The notes under the pieces were generated by a model, which made no database searches, was not told where the DNA came from, and saw only the letters and a list, made by a program, of their open reading frames with translations. Below are positions 22,585-34,400 of a DNA stretch of 64,000 bases, in pieces. The stretch is from assembly GCA_963969595.1 (NCBI GenBank), contig OZ018416.1, forward strand, positions 11,610,065 through 11,674,064. Reading direction: 5' to 3'. How positions within the stretch are numbered: position 1 is the stretch's first letter; each line of letters starts with the position of its first letter. This DNA comes from Neckera pumila (taxonomy: Eukaryota > Streptophyta > Bryopsida > Hypnales > Neckeraceae). The position numbers and the translations under genes are program-made.

Positions 22585-23598
22585 TTAGTATTGCAGCATC
22601 TCCGCCATATCCATCGCCCAACTGACTTTCTTCGTGGTTTGGCTTCTCCCTTGCGCATGACTCATCCCAAAATCGCCCGTCTTCTCATCTCTCGCCAGTC
22701 TTGCAACTTCGATGCCCTTCCCAATGGGCAACATCACCGGCTTAAACCCCACTCTAGAACTCATTTTGTCCTCGAACCCCTCCCTCGCGCTTCGCAGAAA
22801 CAGATTCTCCGCTACCAACACCGCACGGCTGGAATTTAATCTGAGCAAATCGAAAAGCGCTACTGACTGCTCGCGTCGGCAGTCCACGAGAGCGAAGTCG
22901 ACGTCCGAGAATTGGGGTAGAATCTCAGTGGCGTCGCCGACTAGAAACTCCACCACGGCGGAGAGGTTGAGTGCGTCCATGGCTTGCATCGCGTTGAGAA
23001 GGGAGTCGGGGTCGGAGAGGATGCAAATGAGACGCCCACCGGTCTTGCGAGCGGCCACGGCGAGGGCGACAGTCGCTGGACGAACTGAGCTTGTGACTTG
23101 CACGATGAGCTTCGCCTCGATGCCGCCGGCTAACGCGGCGAGAAACTCCGTGCTGTGGTGCTCGGAGCCGGATGAGATGTGGCGTCGCGCAATGCCAACC
23201 TTACACTGCACATGCCAACGCAACCATGTCCAGTCAGATTAACCCCAAACTAAAACAGATATGAAACTACATTGTATGGTAGACTGAATTTTGCATAAGC
23301 AAGCCATCCCTCGAAGTGTAGAATGAGAAGCATTTCAACGTTCAGTGTGTGCGTGTGAGCGTGTGTGTGAATCGTGCCGAATCTCAATTTCGGCTGTTTC
23401 TACACTCGAACCGCTTCTTACCGAACTCTCTACAAATGTCAAAATAGAAAAGTCTGCAAACTTGCCACAACTTCAAACTCTGTCAAAGTAGGACACAAGG
23501 TGGGAAGAATATATAAAGAGGTTCGGAATTAAGAAGACCCTTACCAATTTCACAGTTTCAGTGTAAGCTCGTGCAGCGCTCTCTGGCGACCATCCCAT
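22585..23598 (-). CDS. DUF1442 family protein (SAM-methyltransferase-like fold), two exons
   Basis: Exon 1 is 23545-23598 and exon 2 is 22585-23205, joined by a GT-AG intron in phase 0, giving 224 residues, close to the family's usual 210-220. The protein starts MGWSPESAARAYTETVKL, and exon 2 continues with HSTEFLAALAGGIEAKLIV, a GGRLICILSDPDSL strand-turn block, VEFLVGDATEILPQF and VDFALVDCRREQS, the pattern of a Rossmann-like methyltransferase. This is the plant-specific DUF1442 family, annotated as putative S-adenosylmethionine-dependent methyltransferases. No substrate is known to me and the canonical glycine-rich SAM loop is weak, so activity is uncertain. Exon 2 is GC-rich compared with its surroundings. 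The upstream ORF frame starting at 23223 is intronic. Confidence 0.88.
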
Positions 23599-25171
23599 GT
23601 CGGAAGATTCGTCACCCAGTTCTCTACCCGGTCTCTCCACTTGCGACCCAATTCTTGAATACTAACTTCACAAAGTCGGGAAAATAACCTCCGAAGTGAA
23701 CTTGCCGACACAAAGAAATATCTCCTACCTAAACCAAACCTCAATACGTTCACAGATTCAAAACCGGCGACTTCAACAATCTCAATGCTCGTCCAAATTC
23801 AACCTGAATGGTGACGACGCTTCCCCACCTTTCAGTTCCAAATAAAATCACCAAACCTTTGCAAATGTCTGCAGTGCATCAACTAATAAGGTCAGCAGTG
23901 GCACAAGCAGTAGACTTGGCCGTCACGCTTGCAGTCGTCGCTGCATCACGAAGCTTCCCCAACAGAACGTTCAGTTCACAGTGCTCGGACCACGAAAACT
24001 TCTAGTAGCTTCGACACTCTATGCGACACAGCTAGCTGACGTGATATCTAGACATCTAGTCAGAGAAAAAGACACGAACAGTAAAGCACTAAAAGCAAAA
24101 GCAAGCAACTGGGCTGCTGCCCCTCCCTTCCAGTCTGGAGCTCCGTTACCCCACGTAGAGAATCCGAAAAGATAGTCCACCAGCCCGAGCGCCGCTTTAT
24201 AATCGACACGAGTCGCAGCTAGGGAGTAGGGTATAACTGTAGCTCATGTGCGGTGTAGAGGGGTGGCGGCGGTGGAAGCGGCACCGGACGCGCTATATCG
24301 ACCCGTTAACTGAGGAAGTGATCAGATCGATGACGGACACTTGACATGCTCTGGCTGTCGCCAACTGAAGCCAGCGCATCATTCAGAACTGCGGCGCTGG
24401 ATATTCCGGTCACAAATTTAGCATTGGAGTGGCACCTGGACTTATCAGGAGTCTCAATTCTAGCAAAAGTTTTGCCAAAATGTAACTTTTAGTTCTGCAC
24501 AAAACCATGTTTACTGTAATTGTGTTAAATTGTGTTAAATTATTGAAACTTTTTGAATTTCTTAGAACGTTTCGCAGTGCTTTCAGTAGCTTGAGCTTCT
24601 TCCTCATTCACTCTCACTTTTTTATAATATCCTTAACTAAAGGAAAAATTCAGCTTTAGCTAAGTAACTAAGTTCTGAAAATCACCGGCACATTCAGTTT
24701 GGGCCTCTGGTTGGGCTTACTCTTACGTGGCGGCCATGTAAGCCGTGTATCTCAAGGCACGGACTGGCCCGGTAATCTTCACGAGAAAGATCGAGCGCGC
24801 CTGCGATGCTGAGTCAACAGTGTTCGATGCGTCAACAGTGATCGATAAGTCAGACTGATCTGTAAGTTCATTGGCCTGATCCTATCCCGCTGCATGCGAG
24901 AAAAATAACAATGAATTCTTTTGTTGCAAACAATTGTACTGTATAATTATCATTGTTATTGTTAATATTATCATTCCCCGCAAAAGAGTTGGAGTCCACT
25001 CATATGGTTCAGGGATTTGGGTGAGTTCGATTGGAAAATTTGGAATTTGGGGAATCTTATTTGAATTTCTTTGAATTTTTTCGTTCTGCTCCAGACAAGT
25101 TGACAGTTCCGTGATTCTGTGGTGTTGGCGGTCACGAGAGGGAGGGGGGGCGGGTGAAGTTTCTACGGTGA
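23599..25171. other. Intergenic; upstream region of the DUF1442 gene
   Basis: Contains GC-richer stretches (about 23900-24400) that could hold promoter and 5' UTR, then AT-rich sequence. No gene recognised. Confidence 0.5.
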
Positions 25172-25298
25172 GTGCTGCAAACCAAAGTTGTTTGGTGTCG
25201 TCATCCCGACAAAGACTTCCTTCTTCTGAATCTTCTCGTGACTCGTGAGCAACTGTTGAAGGATGGAGTTGACACGTCGTTCGCTTTAATTTCTACAG

Positions 25299-25444
25299 GG
25301 AGTGTTTGTGATCGATCCCGCTGTGGAGGACGGAAAGACTTTCGGTGTACAGGAAGTTGCTCGGGTGGCTCTCGAGCCCCTCGAAAGGAAAGGCCTCACT
25401 ATCATCGAGGTAGCTCGTCAGTCGGCCAAAAATGTCAATGATTA
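25299..25444 (+). CDS. Unrecognised possible terminal exon or gene fragment
   Basis: After an acceptor-like TTTAATTTCTACAG an open frame encodes GVFVIDPAVEDGKTFG, then VQEVARVALEPLERKGLTII, and stops at TAG 25442-25444. Composition and codon use look protein-like and differ from the AT-rich surroundings. A donor-like ACG|GTGAGT at 25166-25172 could pair with it, but no upstream coding exon with an ATG was found. I do not recognise the family; it may be a remnant of a lost gene. The longer ORF in another frame (25172-25441) ends in low-quality sequence. Confidence 0.3.
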
Positions 25445-25817
25445 GATTCCTGGATGAATAAGTGCATCATGCGTTTATGGGGAATTTCTTTAAAATGGCA
25501 GTCATTCCACAACTTTGGCACTTTTACGTGTAAACCACAAGGTCTGAAATTTGTACCTATCCATCTAGATGGTATTTTTACGAATTTAAACCTATGGTCT
25601 GAAATCTATACTTGTCCTATATGGCACTTTTATAATTTGGACCACGTGGTCTGAAAATGGAGTATGGAAAATTGCCATTTTAACGAAATTCACACATTAT
25701 TTTCCCAAAGCCATTCATCAACTTCTTATTGGCTACTCAAGATTTATTCCTAAACATGAAACTCACAAAAGAATAAAAGATGGTCTACTCCATGGAAAGT
25801 GGAGTTTGAAAAAGTGA

Positions 25818-26071
25818 CATTAGAAGAAATCTGAACCCTGCGGAGGGCCGCTGCAATTATAGTAAAATCTGCAATTACAAAAAATAATAATAATAATTAA
25901 AAAATAATAATAATAAATAACAATAAAAAAATTCTCAAAAGCATTGCCAAGGTATGTGCCGTGCAGGACTTGGACTAGGAAAAAAATTTAATTTTTTTTT
26001 CTCTGGATTTGTACATCCAGCAAAAGTCAAATGGCCCTCCATAGACCATAAGGACCAAACTTTTTGTAATG
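25818..26071. mobile_element. MITE with ATTAGAAGAAATCT ends (copy 2)
   Basis: Begins CATTAGAAGAAATCTGAACC and GGAGGGCCGCT, has the AATAATAAT-type A-rich interior, shares GTATGTGCCGTGCAGGACT with copy 1, and ends in a decayed GTCAAATGGCCCTCC...GTAATG. Same orientation as the copy at 7777. Confidence 0.65.
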
Positions 26072-26868
26072 TTTACTAATTTTGGAAAAAATGAGGTTAA
26101 TTTTGGGGAAAATTTAATAATTTAGACTTCCCACCATTGTAATATTGGAGGATAAAAAAAAAGAGAAATTTGTAGAAATTAAATTGTATTTTTTTCAAAG
26201 CCACTTATAGTTCTAGATTCTATTTTTTATACAATAATCCAATTTTTTTACAAATTGCATATTCCTATCACAGACGATGAATAAAGTGCTTGAGATATGG
26301 GGATGATGTTACGTCTCTAGAGATGATTTCTCATTCATTCAAAGTAATGCTTAAACCACCAAAAAATAAGCATTTTTTATGACCAATTTGATGAAATTGA
26401 AATGAGTACTATATTTGTACAAACATATAAGCAAAAACATGCAATAATGTTCAAAAAAATTGGGCATTAAATCCTACACACTTTAATATCTATATTCTTC
26501 AATTTTAAAAAGACAATTGAAGAATTTCCTCAACGAGAGATTGAGGTCAATAAAATATTCAATCAAAAATATAAACAAAAATATACAAAATTCATAAATA
26601 ATTTAACAACCATTAGAGGATAAAGGTAAAAAGATTTACCTCTAAAAGTGTCACTTAAACTTTTAAAGTCTATATTTTAGATGTTGAATAGAGATTTTAG
26701 TTTTAGGGTGATATTTTGCCTAAATAACTTCAGATTCATCCTAAATAAATTTACATATTCACAATGCAATGTTTAATCATAACTAGTTTTATAAAATTGA
26801 GGTCAGTAATACATTTTATTCTATGATTTAAGCAAAAATATGATAATTTTTAGAAAATGATTTGAAAC
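26072..26868. other. AT-rich intergenic, nothing recognised
   Basis: No ORF, RNA gene or terminal repeat could be supported. Confidence 0.6.
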
Positions 26869-28464
26869 TTAATTTCTAAAGGGTCAAGCCCTAGAATGTT
26901 CTTTTGGAGATTTTAGGTAGATTCCTATGATTTTTTAAGACTCTTTTTGAAGGCAAGAGAATGTATTACTATCTAAAAATATAATTTTCATTTCATTTGG
27001 TGTAAGGGAGAAAAACTATGCCATCTTAACCCCTAATAATCCCAAGCAACCATTTTTGGGTCGTTGCCCTTGTTTGTTGAGCTGCTCGTTCTCAGATTTT
27101 GAATTTTTTGAAAAACTAAATTTATTTTTAAAAAATAGACTGCAATACAAATCCAATGGTGGTGGTTTCATCAACTTTTGAGTTAAACTCCACCTTATGG
27201 AATTTTCCAAAGTTAAGCGGTGTAGTGAAGTTTATAGCTCATTTTTTTGTGTTCAGTTTGGGCATGGACTAAAAAGTGCAACCAGTGTGCTTCTTGCCCA
27301 CTTCATAAATGTCAAGTAAACCTCAAAAAGGGTAGACAGAAGGAGTTCAAAGAGAAGACAAGTGTCCCATTCTTTTTTCTCTTGCAAATACTACTCAAAT
27401 TTCAGTGACCCCCGTGCATTGCAAGCTTGACCATGAATTGTAAAATTCTTAGAATGTTATGAAATTTTACATGTACATTTTCAGCTCTCTTATCTTTCAC
27501 TAAGCACACAAAAGGAATCATTTCAAAATATTCTCACAAAGATATGCTCATTCAAAGTGCGCTATAACCTTGTGTTTCCATACACCCAAGAAAAACTTCA
27601 AAATTAGTTATCTTCAAAACCATGAGGTCAAATAATCTGAAATTTTTTGAGGTGCTCAATTTCAATGCTAACTTTAAGGTCCTACAATTAAATTCTATCC
27701 AATCTCAAGAAAAAATAAGCAAAAAAATTACTCAAGTTGTTGGCAGTTTTGGCCCAATTTTAAGTACACTCCCGCCCTTGGGTCATTAGGGGTTAAGCGC
27801 AAAAAACTCAAGTTTAGGTACCAAATTCACATAATATAGTTATGTCTATACAAATAATATTTGAACTATTCAATTTGAATTAGTGATGTGATAATTATGA
27901 ATCGTATTGTTTGTTGGGCATCTATGATCTTTCTTAAAAAACAACGCCTAGGATTCATATTTCAACTTAATTTTCACAATTTTTTCATATGATGCAGATT
28001 ATTTGCTACAACAATGTCACCATTAGAATTTGCGAGTTTCAATTCCATTTTAATACTATGAATGATTTAATTTCCCCTTCCATCTTGAACCTACATCCAT
28101 TTAACAATTTTGTAAGAATTAATTTTTTCCATAGATTTAAAACTCAATTCTCTACTATGAAGATTTATACCTCAAAACTCTATAGTGCAAATTTAAGTTA
28201 AGGGGAAGCAAAGCTTGGAAACCCAATATGCCAAAGGCGCAAAAACATAACTATTTTTACTTTGAATACTAATATCTTACAATCTATATGATTAAAATAC
28301 CTATATTTTTCTATACATTTTTCATATAAGTCTAATGCAAGGTGATAAAATTGAATATGCAAAAAATAAAAAATAAAAAAATCATTGTAATTCCTTATAC
28401 TAGAAATGATAGTTTTAAAGCATTCTTTTATGAAACATAATAGTCATGAACCTTTAGGAATTAA
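26869..28464. mobile_element. TTAA-flanked non-autonomous TIR element (copy G), interrupted by copy A
   Basis: Left end TTAA-TTTCTAAAGGGTCAAG (26869 onward); right end CATGAACCTTTAGGAA-TTAA (to 28464). Removing the inserted copy A leaves about 820 bp that aligns in order with copy D: the block around 26960-27020 (AGAGAATGTATTACTATCT, ATTTTCATTTCATTTGGTG) and that around 28010-28200 (ACAATGTCACCATTAGAATT, ATCTTGAACCTACATCCATT). Non-coding. Confidence 0.7.
27026..27796. mobile_element. TTAA-flanked TIR element (copy A), nested in copy G
   Basis: Left: TTAA at 27026-27029 then CCCCTAATAATCCCAAG. Right: CTTGGGTCATTAGGGG then TTAA at 27793-27796. The ends are inverted complements with one small indel. 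The 763-bp core is AT-rich, non-coding and internally different from the D/C type, so it is a separate subfamily with the same terminus. Confidence 0.8.
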
Positions 28465-30714
28465 AGGATTTATATGAATTCTCACATTACATCATTTTGT
28501 TCCCTCACCAAATCACAAAAGAATGAAGTAATTTATTCAAACATCTAAACATTGGATGAATATGTTATAAATTTACACCAACATTAATAAAAAATTAGAG
28601 TTGTTCTTTGAATGTTGAATTTAGAAAAGATAAGTGCACCTAAAATTAACCTTGATGAAGTATAAATGCCTTGCTTTCAATGAATGATAAATGAAAACAA
28701 CAAGGTGCCAAAGTATAGAATAGTCAAAAACTAACAACAATGTGGAATTTATGACCTTTGTGGATAATGTCTGGGATCCATTTATGATATTTCAAAGGTA
28801 CAGGCTTTTAAGCCAATGATTTTAGTACAACATCTTTCAATTGAACCTCTATCTTGGATAAGGTTTTGATGCTATATGAACATCATCTTTTATGTACATG
28901 ACAACAATTTTCAATTTGCTAATGTTATGCTTCCATCCTCCTACAATGTTCATCTTTGAAAATTTTAATTACTTCATTGTACATTCAAAATTTTTGTAAC
29001 CTTTGCATTTTTCTTTATGAGTATATATCAAATGTAGAATTTCTTCATTATTTTTTTTGCATCTAAGTAGTACCGTACAGCTTATTTGAACAATTTTTGG
29101 TATAAAAAAATGGAAAATTTTTATTTCAAAAGAGTTATATCATGGGTAGTTGTTGAAGTGATAACAATGACTTTGACAAGTGTTGACATGATTATGAACC
29201 CACCTCCTTTACTCATAAAACTTTAAGTAAATGTTTACTATCATTTTTTAAGGTATAGACACCTAAAAGTGTCTCTTTTCTAATTGCACCTCCTCTTCAT
29301 ACACTTAATATTTTAGAGTAGAAACAATAGACAAATGTATATAAATACACAATTGGAAAAAGGGCACTTTTGGATTATTGTACCTTTAGTTATATACAAT
29401 ATTACTGATTGTCACAACGACATAAGATTCAATATAATCAGTTATATTTTTGACTCTCGGGTCATCACTTCCCAAATAAATGGGTACATATGAGGCAAAA
29501 TACTTTCTTCTAAACTACCTCAAAAGTACAGCTTGCATAGCAAATTGAAATACATCTCTACCATGACTTCCTAGAATTCCAAAAGTTGGACTGCAATGTT
29601 TGTAACAAAATCCACGCGGTACTCAAGCTTGCTCGCAATACTTAAATGTATTTGTTGAACTCAAGCCAAGCAAAATAATGATTGTAGAATTCATCAAAAA
29701 TATGCAATATACTAACGACATATCAGAAATTCAACTAGATGGAATTAACATCAAAACATGAAAATCTAACTACTATTGCGGAGAATAATGATTCTACAAA
29801 AATTTTACAATAAAATCTATATTGTGGCATGAAGTTTGATGAATCGTAGGATCGTGGCATAGCAAGGCATTTAATGGATTGTAAGGATTCTAAAAATCTG
29901 TAAAGAAGAAAACCTTTATCAAATTGATGATTGAGGTTCATGTTTTCCAATCAACAATTCGAGGCCTACTTATACTAAATTTATTTTTATTTAGTGATCC
30001 TAAAAGTGATTGGTGGAAAAACTCTCTACACTTGTGATGTAGAAGAAGAAACTTCAATATGGGACTAAGACAAGAATTTGAGAACAACTCCCGGAATAAC
30101 TCAAATTTTAATAATCTTCATTTACCATAGGAGGTGCGTACTTTATCCTTATCCTTAGGATAAAGTATGCACAACCAGATTCTTATTACTATTGTAGTTG
30201 AATCTTTAATTGGATGTCTAATGCACTATCCAATTATGCCTTAGAAGCAATGGATAGATGTTTTTTTTTCTTATTCCTTAGTTGACCTAGCATAATTCCT
30301 AAAAGAAGTCAATTGAAAGTTAGGAGTATTGACCAGTTTTAGCTAAGGAAAGCCGAAACTAAGGACCAAAAAAGGGTAGACAAGTCTAAATGCTAATTGG
30401 TCTAAGTTGTAGGATTTTTTATGCCATTTTCAGAATAATAAAGCTTGTCTAAATCGGGGTCTAAATTAGACTTCCTTCTAGAAGTTGTCCGTGAATGAAG
30501 TTTAGCTTCTAATCTAAACTCCAAACTTCATCCGTTGTTTCCTATCAATCTAACTAATCAAATTAATTTTGGATTTAGTAGAAATACATGTGTTTTTAGT
30601 AAAATTATGCTAAAAATTGCCTTAAAGGTCATTACTTAAAATCTTATGTCTAGAAATATACTTAAAAATTCACTTAAAACACACCATTCTCTTGTAGTGA
30701 TGTATATATAACTT
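28465..30714. other. AT-rich intergenic with a small palindrome and a CACTA-like terminus
   Basis: Mostly featureless. A 14-bp-arm palindrome lies at 30135-30171. TTCTCTTGTAGTG at about 30688-30700 is the reverse complement of a CACTA-type end, but no partner end or subterminal repeat array was identified. Confidence 0.4.
30135..30171. repeat. Palindrome with arms TGCGTACTTTATCCT / AGGATAAAGTATGCA
   Basis: Short loop and one mismatch; the arms could form a stable hairpin. No adjoining gene is recognised. Confidence 0.7.
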
Positions 30715-30982
30715 TAGAAAATCAATTTCAAATTTTTGTTTTTGAAAAAAATTATTTTTTTTATCTGCCTGGATTGCCTAGTTACAAAACAAAGTAACAT
30801 ATTAGGCCATAACTTTTGACTTGTATTTCCAAATGTCATGAAATTTGGTGTATATGAAAGATTTTCCTTGTCCCCCACCTTCTATTAAAGTTTGGACCAA
30901 AAATATAGAAATCTCTAGTCACACGTACCTGCCCAAAATTTCTGTGTAGCCAAAAAATGCATGTTGGTCCTTTAAAGGTTAA
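30715..30982. mobile_element. Terminal fragment of a TTAA-family element (copy H)
   Basis: Ends GCATGTTGGTCCTTTAAAGG-TTAA (TTAA 30979-30982). About 260 bp is the reverse complement of the left end of copy B (32652-32900), including ACACGTACCTGCCCAAAATTT, CTTGTCCCCCACCTTCTATT and TAACATATTAGGCCATAACT. The other end is missing. Confidence 0.7.
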
Positions 30983-32065
30983 AGGATTCAAACATTTTCT
31001 AATTGATGGTTCTTCTTCACTCTTGAGATCCTCACTACTTTCTCACATGAAATTTGGGATTGTAACTTGTGATTTTGCTAACCTTCTAAGCTACTTTCTT
31101 TTTAAACACCTTCAATTTTAGACCACAACACGTAGGAATCAGATCTATAATAGGCTTTGGACTAACAATTAGTATGAAAGGATTGTCCACCAATAGAGGG
31201 AACTTGAAGACTACAATAAACACTTTTGTCCCCTAATAATTGTAGACTTAAAAGAATTGCAACAAACAATTCTTTCGAAATGACAATTAATAGAATGGAC
31301 CACATATTTTGTAGGTCAAGGCTCTAGGGAAATTTCAATAATACAATGTAAAATCTCACATAAGGAGCTAGTACAAAATGGTTAGTGACACAATAATTCA
31401 AGTTTTCCAAGAAGACCATGAAAACATGCAAATTGTTAGTAAACAAAATTAAAGGCACAATGAAAGTAGACAAGATAAGCTCAAGGGGACCCTCACGTCC
31501 TTCAAAGCAAGCTCAAAAATCAAATAAGGAGAAGAATCATTTCAAAATGCAAAGTAGACAAGAAACTTGGCCAAATTGTCATGTTTTAAAACAAAGTACT
31601 AATGAGCGTGGCAACAACAAAATTGAAAAGGGGTGCAAAGTGAGAGGAGGGAGCAAACTTTTATACTTTTCCAAGGATCCTCTTCCTCTCAATTTATAAT
31701 AAAGAAATCCTATAATTAAAATTAAACTACTATTCATCACTAGAGATTCAAGTCTATTGCAGTGATCATCCTGATTTTTGGAAAAATGCTCCAAATGAAA
31801 AATAGATAGTGCCATTGACTTCAAAAGGCCCAAATTTTCTTGCGCAGCCCGTAACCCCTATTTCCAAGTCATTTGGTTTGCAAAAGCCAATGATTTGCAA
31901 ATAAATTTTAAATTTTAAAATCCAAATGATGGAGTTTACACTTTTCAATGGATTTTACTAATCGATGTTGTTTGGAAGGTTTGTAAAAGTAAAAAAAGAT
32001 TTATTTTTTTAACTTGTTTGGGACATTATAAGCTTTTGGTATATTGGTCAATGTATCAAATGTTA
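30983..32065. other. AT-rich intergenic, nothing recognised
   Basis: Short ORFs only (for example 31418-31699, Lys/Ser-rich), with no recognisable domain. Confidence 0.55.
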
Positions 32066-33939
32066 TTAACCTGTAAAGTCCCATTGTCCCCTTGGGGGAC
32101 AAAATGGATTTTGGACAGGCTCCTACAGTCTCAATTTTTGTTGTAATTTTCTAAATTTTTTTGTGAAGACAGAGAATCACAGTAGCTTTCTGAAAATGTA
32201 ATTTTTATTTCAATCGGTGCCTGGTAGCAAAAGTTAGGGCAGAAAAATTCCAAATTTTAGTTCAGCAGGTAGAAAAAAATCCTCACAAAAACTTTAAACT
32301 AATTTTTTTTTTTAAATTTGTTTCATATAGACTTTATTCTCATCTACATGGAAAGCTTTCATTCATTCCATTTGGATTTGTTATGCAAAAGTTATGGACA
32401 ATCTTATTTTTGAGCAATTGGAGCATCTTCTTGAAAAAAATAAATTGAAGGATTCATTTCTGAATTCAATTTTGACAATTTAAAAAACAAAAAAGTTTCA
32501 CAAGGTTAAGATTTCTTGCTAGAACAATCTCACCATTGAAATTAGTATATTTCAACCCTATCTTAAAGCTATTAATGATTTCACTTTTTCTTCAATCTTG
32601 AACCTACTTCTATTTAACAAATTTTTAATGAGTGAAAACTAAGTGTTTCTTTTAACCCCTAAAGGACCAACATGCGGGTTTTTTTGGCCGTATAGAAATT
32701 TTGGGTAGGTACGTGTGGCTGAAGATTTTCATATTTTAGGCTAAAATTTTAATAGAAGGTGGGGACAAGGAATATCTTCATGTGTACAAAATTTTATGAC
32801 ATTTTGAAATACGAGTCAAAAGTTGTGACCTAATATGTTATTGATTTTTGTAACTGGGCAGTTCCGGCAGATCAGAAAAAATCATTTTTTTTTGGAATTT
32901 TTTTTTTAAATTGGTTCTTTGCATTTAAATATACATTATATATTGAAAAGCTTTGAATCATTCCATTTCAATCAATGAGTCAAAAGTTATGAGGGTTTTT
33001 AGTTTGCGGGCAGTAATGGATTCTCTACTCTAAAAACTCCTTTAAAGTTGCTTATTTTACTCAATTTTCAATATTTTTGGAAAAAAAAAAAAGACCCTAG
33101 GATGTATATTGATTATTACAACATTACAACCGTTGGGATTAGCATTTTTAATTCCATAATTAAATTCTTAACAATTTAGTATTTTGAATCATTCTCTACT
33201 TCTTTTCTACTTAGTATTTTTCCCTATATGTTGTTCAAATCCAAATGATGTGAAATTTTTCAAGCATGTAGCCATCTTGTTTAGGAAACTGAATTTTAAG
33301 AAGCACCACCTTTTTCAACGTTTTTTCATTGAAAAGTGAGCTTGTGAAGTGCAGCTGCCTGATTTTTTGCAAGATTGAAAAAATGGTTTTGGAGACTTTG
33401 AATGCTTATATCTTATGATCCATACGGTGGAATTTTCTGAAATTTTTACCACATGTTATCAAGACATTGTACTACAAGATCCTATAGTTACATGTGTCAA
33501 AAAAAAAATTTGTCCAAAAATTTGGTAGTTGTCATAGAAACGGCAGTTTTAGAGCATTTTCGGTGATTACATAGTTATGGAACTTTAGGGGTTAAAAAAA
33601 AAATTCTTAGATTCTCAACTCAATTCTTCATCATATTAAATTAGGAATTCAAACTCATTAGAGCAAAAATTTTAAATTAAGAAGGTTTAAAGCCAAAAAA
33701 ATGTGATTAAACAAGGTGCAAAAAAGCTTGATTCCTTCTCTTTAAATGCAAATATCTTGCAATCTACAAGGTCAAAGTTTCTAAAAAATTTTCCACACAT
33801 TTTTACACTAGTGTAGTACAAGATCCTATGGTTAAATATGCAAAAAAAACATTATATTTTTTTTTTTGCTCTTTGCTATAGAAATGGCAATTTTGACTGG
33901 TTTTTGATGGAAAAGGGGCCTTGGGACTTTAGAGGTTAA
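32066..33939. mobile_element. TTAA-flanked non-autonomous TIR element (copy D), interrupted by copy B
   Basis: Left: TTAA (32066-32069) CCTGTAAAGTCCCATTG. Right: CCTTGGGACTTTAGAGG TTAA (33936-33939). Without copy B the core is about 926 bp, close to the 916 bp of copy C (60712-61635), which aligns with it end to end in reverse orientation. No coding capacity. Confidence 0.8.
32652..33595. mobile_element. TTAA-flanked TIR element (copy B), nested in copy D
   Basis: Left: TTAA (32652-32655) CCCCTAAAGGACCAAC. Right: TATGGAACTTTAGGGG TTAA (33592-33595). The first nine bases after TTAA are perfect inverted repeats. The core is 936 bp and non-coding. Its first 250 bp recur inverted as copy H. Confidence 0.85.
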
Positions 33940-34022
33940 ATTGGACATAGCTGGCAGTTTTAGTATTTGTTTGTGATCAAATGCCTTGAAATTTGTCTAG
34001 ATTCTTTTATTAGCATTAAAAT

Positions 34023-34400
34023 TTACTTTTTAACTTTTAGTAGAATTTTATCGTCATATAGTGTTTTCCATGAATTTTCTATTGTTTGTAAAGACGTTTG
34101 ACTTTCTATGGAATCGTCTTCTGCATTTTGAAACTTTTCAAAAAAATTTGGGTAACTTTTGGAATGCAAATATTGAGTATTAGGTGCAAGTTTATATTTT
34201 TGATTTGCACTATTCATAAGAGGATCAAAATGAATTACTTCCTTTTTAATTTCTTTGAAGGGAATCATTTTAGTAGTAAGAAATTTGGATGAACTTATTT
34301 CACCATTGAGCTCCTTGGATGTTTTTTCTGCTAAAAATACTTCTGTCCAATTTTGGTTGCACATTCCTTGTATCTCTTGAATTTTACCTGCAAGGTGCAA
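34023..34400 (-). CDS. Orphan ORF, 125 residues, unrecognised
   Basis: An ATG-initiated frame (MHLAGKIQEIQGMCNQNW...) rich in Lys, Glu, Ser and Asn, without signal peptide, membrane segment or known motif. It stands alone in AT-rich repeat DNA, where frames of this length are uncommon but can arise by chance. It could be a fragment of a larger decayed gene. Confidence 0.2.
   Translation of the reverse strand: MHLAGKIQEIQGMCNQNWTEVFLAEKTSKELNGEISSSKFLTTKMIPFKEIKKEVIHFDPLMNSANQKYKLAPNTQYLHSKSYPNFFEKFQNAEDDSIESQTSLQTIENSWKTLYDDKILLKVKK

Noticed and set aside
23500..23520. TATATAAAG-like sequence near the DUF1442 gene, a possible TATA box
   Set aside because: It falls inside the intron between the two coding exons, so it cannot be the promoter of this gene.
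30688..30700. TTCTCTTGTAGTG as the right end of another CACTA element
   Set aside because: No partner terminus or subterminal repeat array was found, and a 13-base match can occur by chance.
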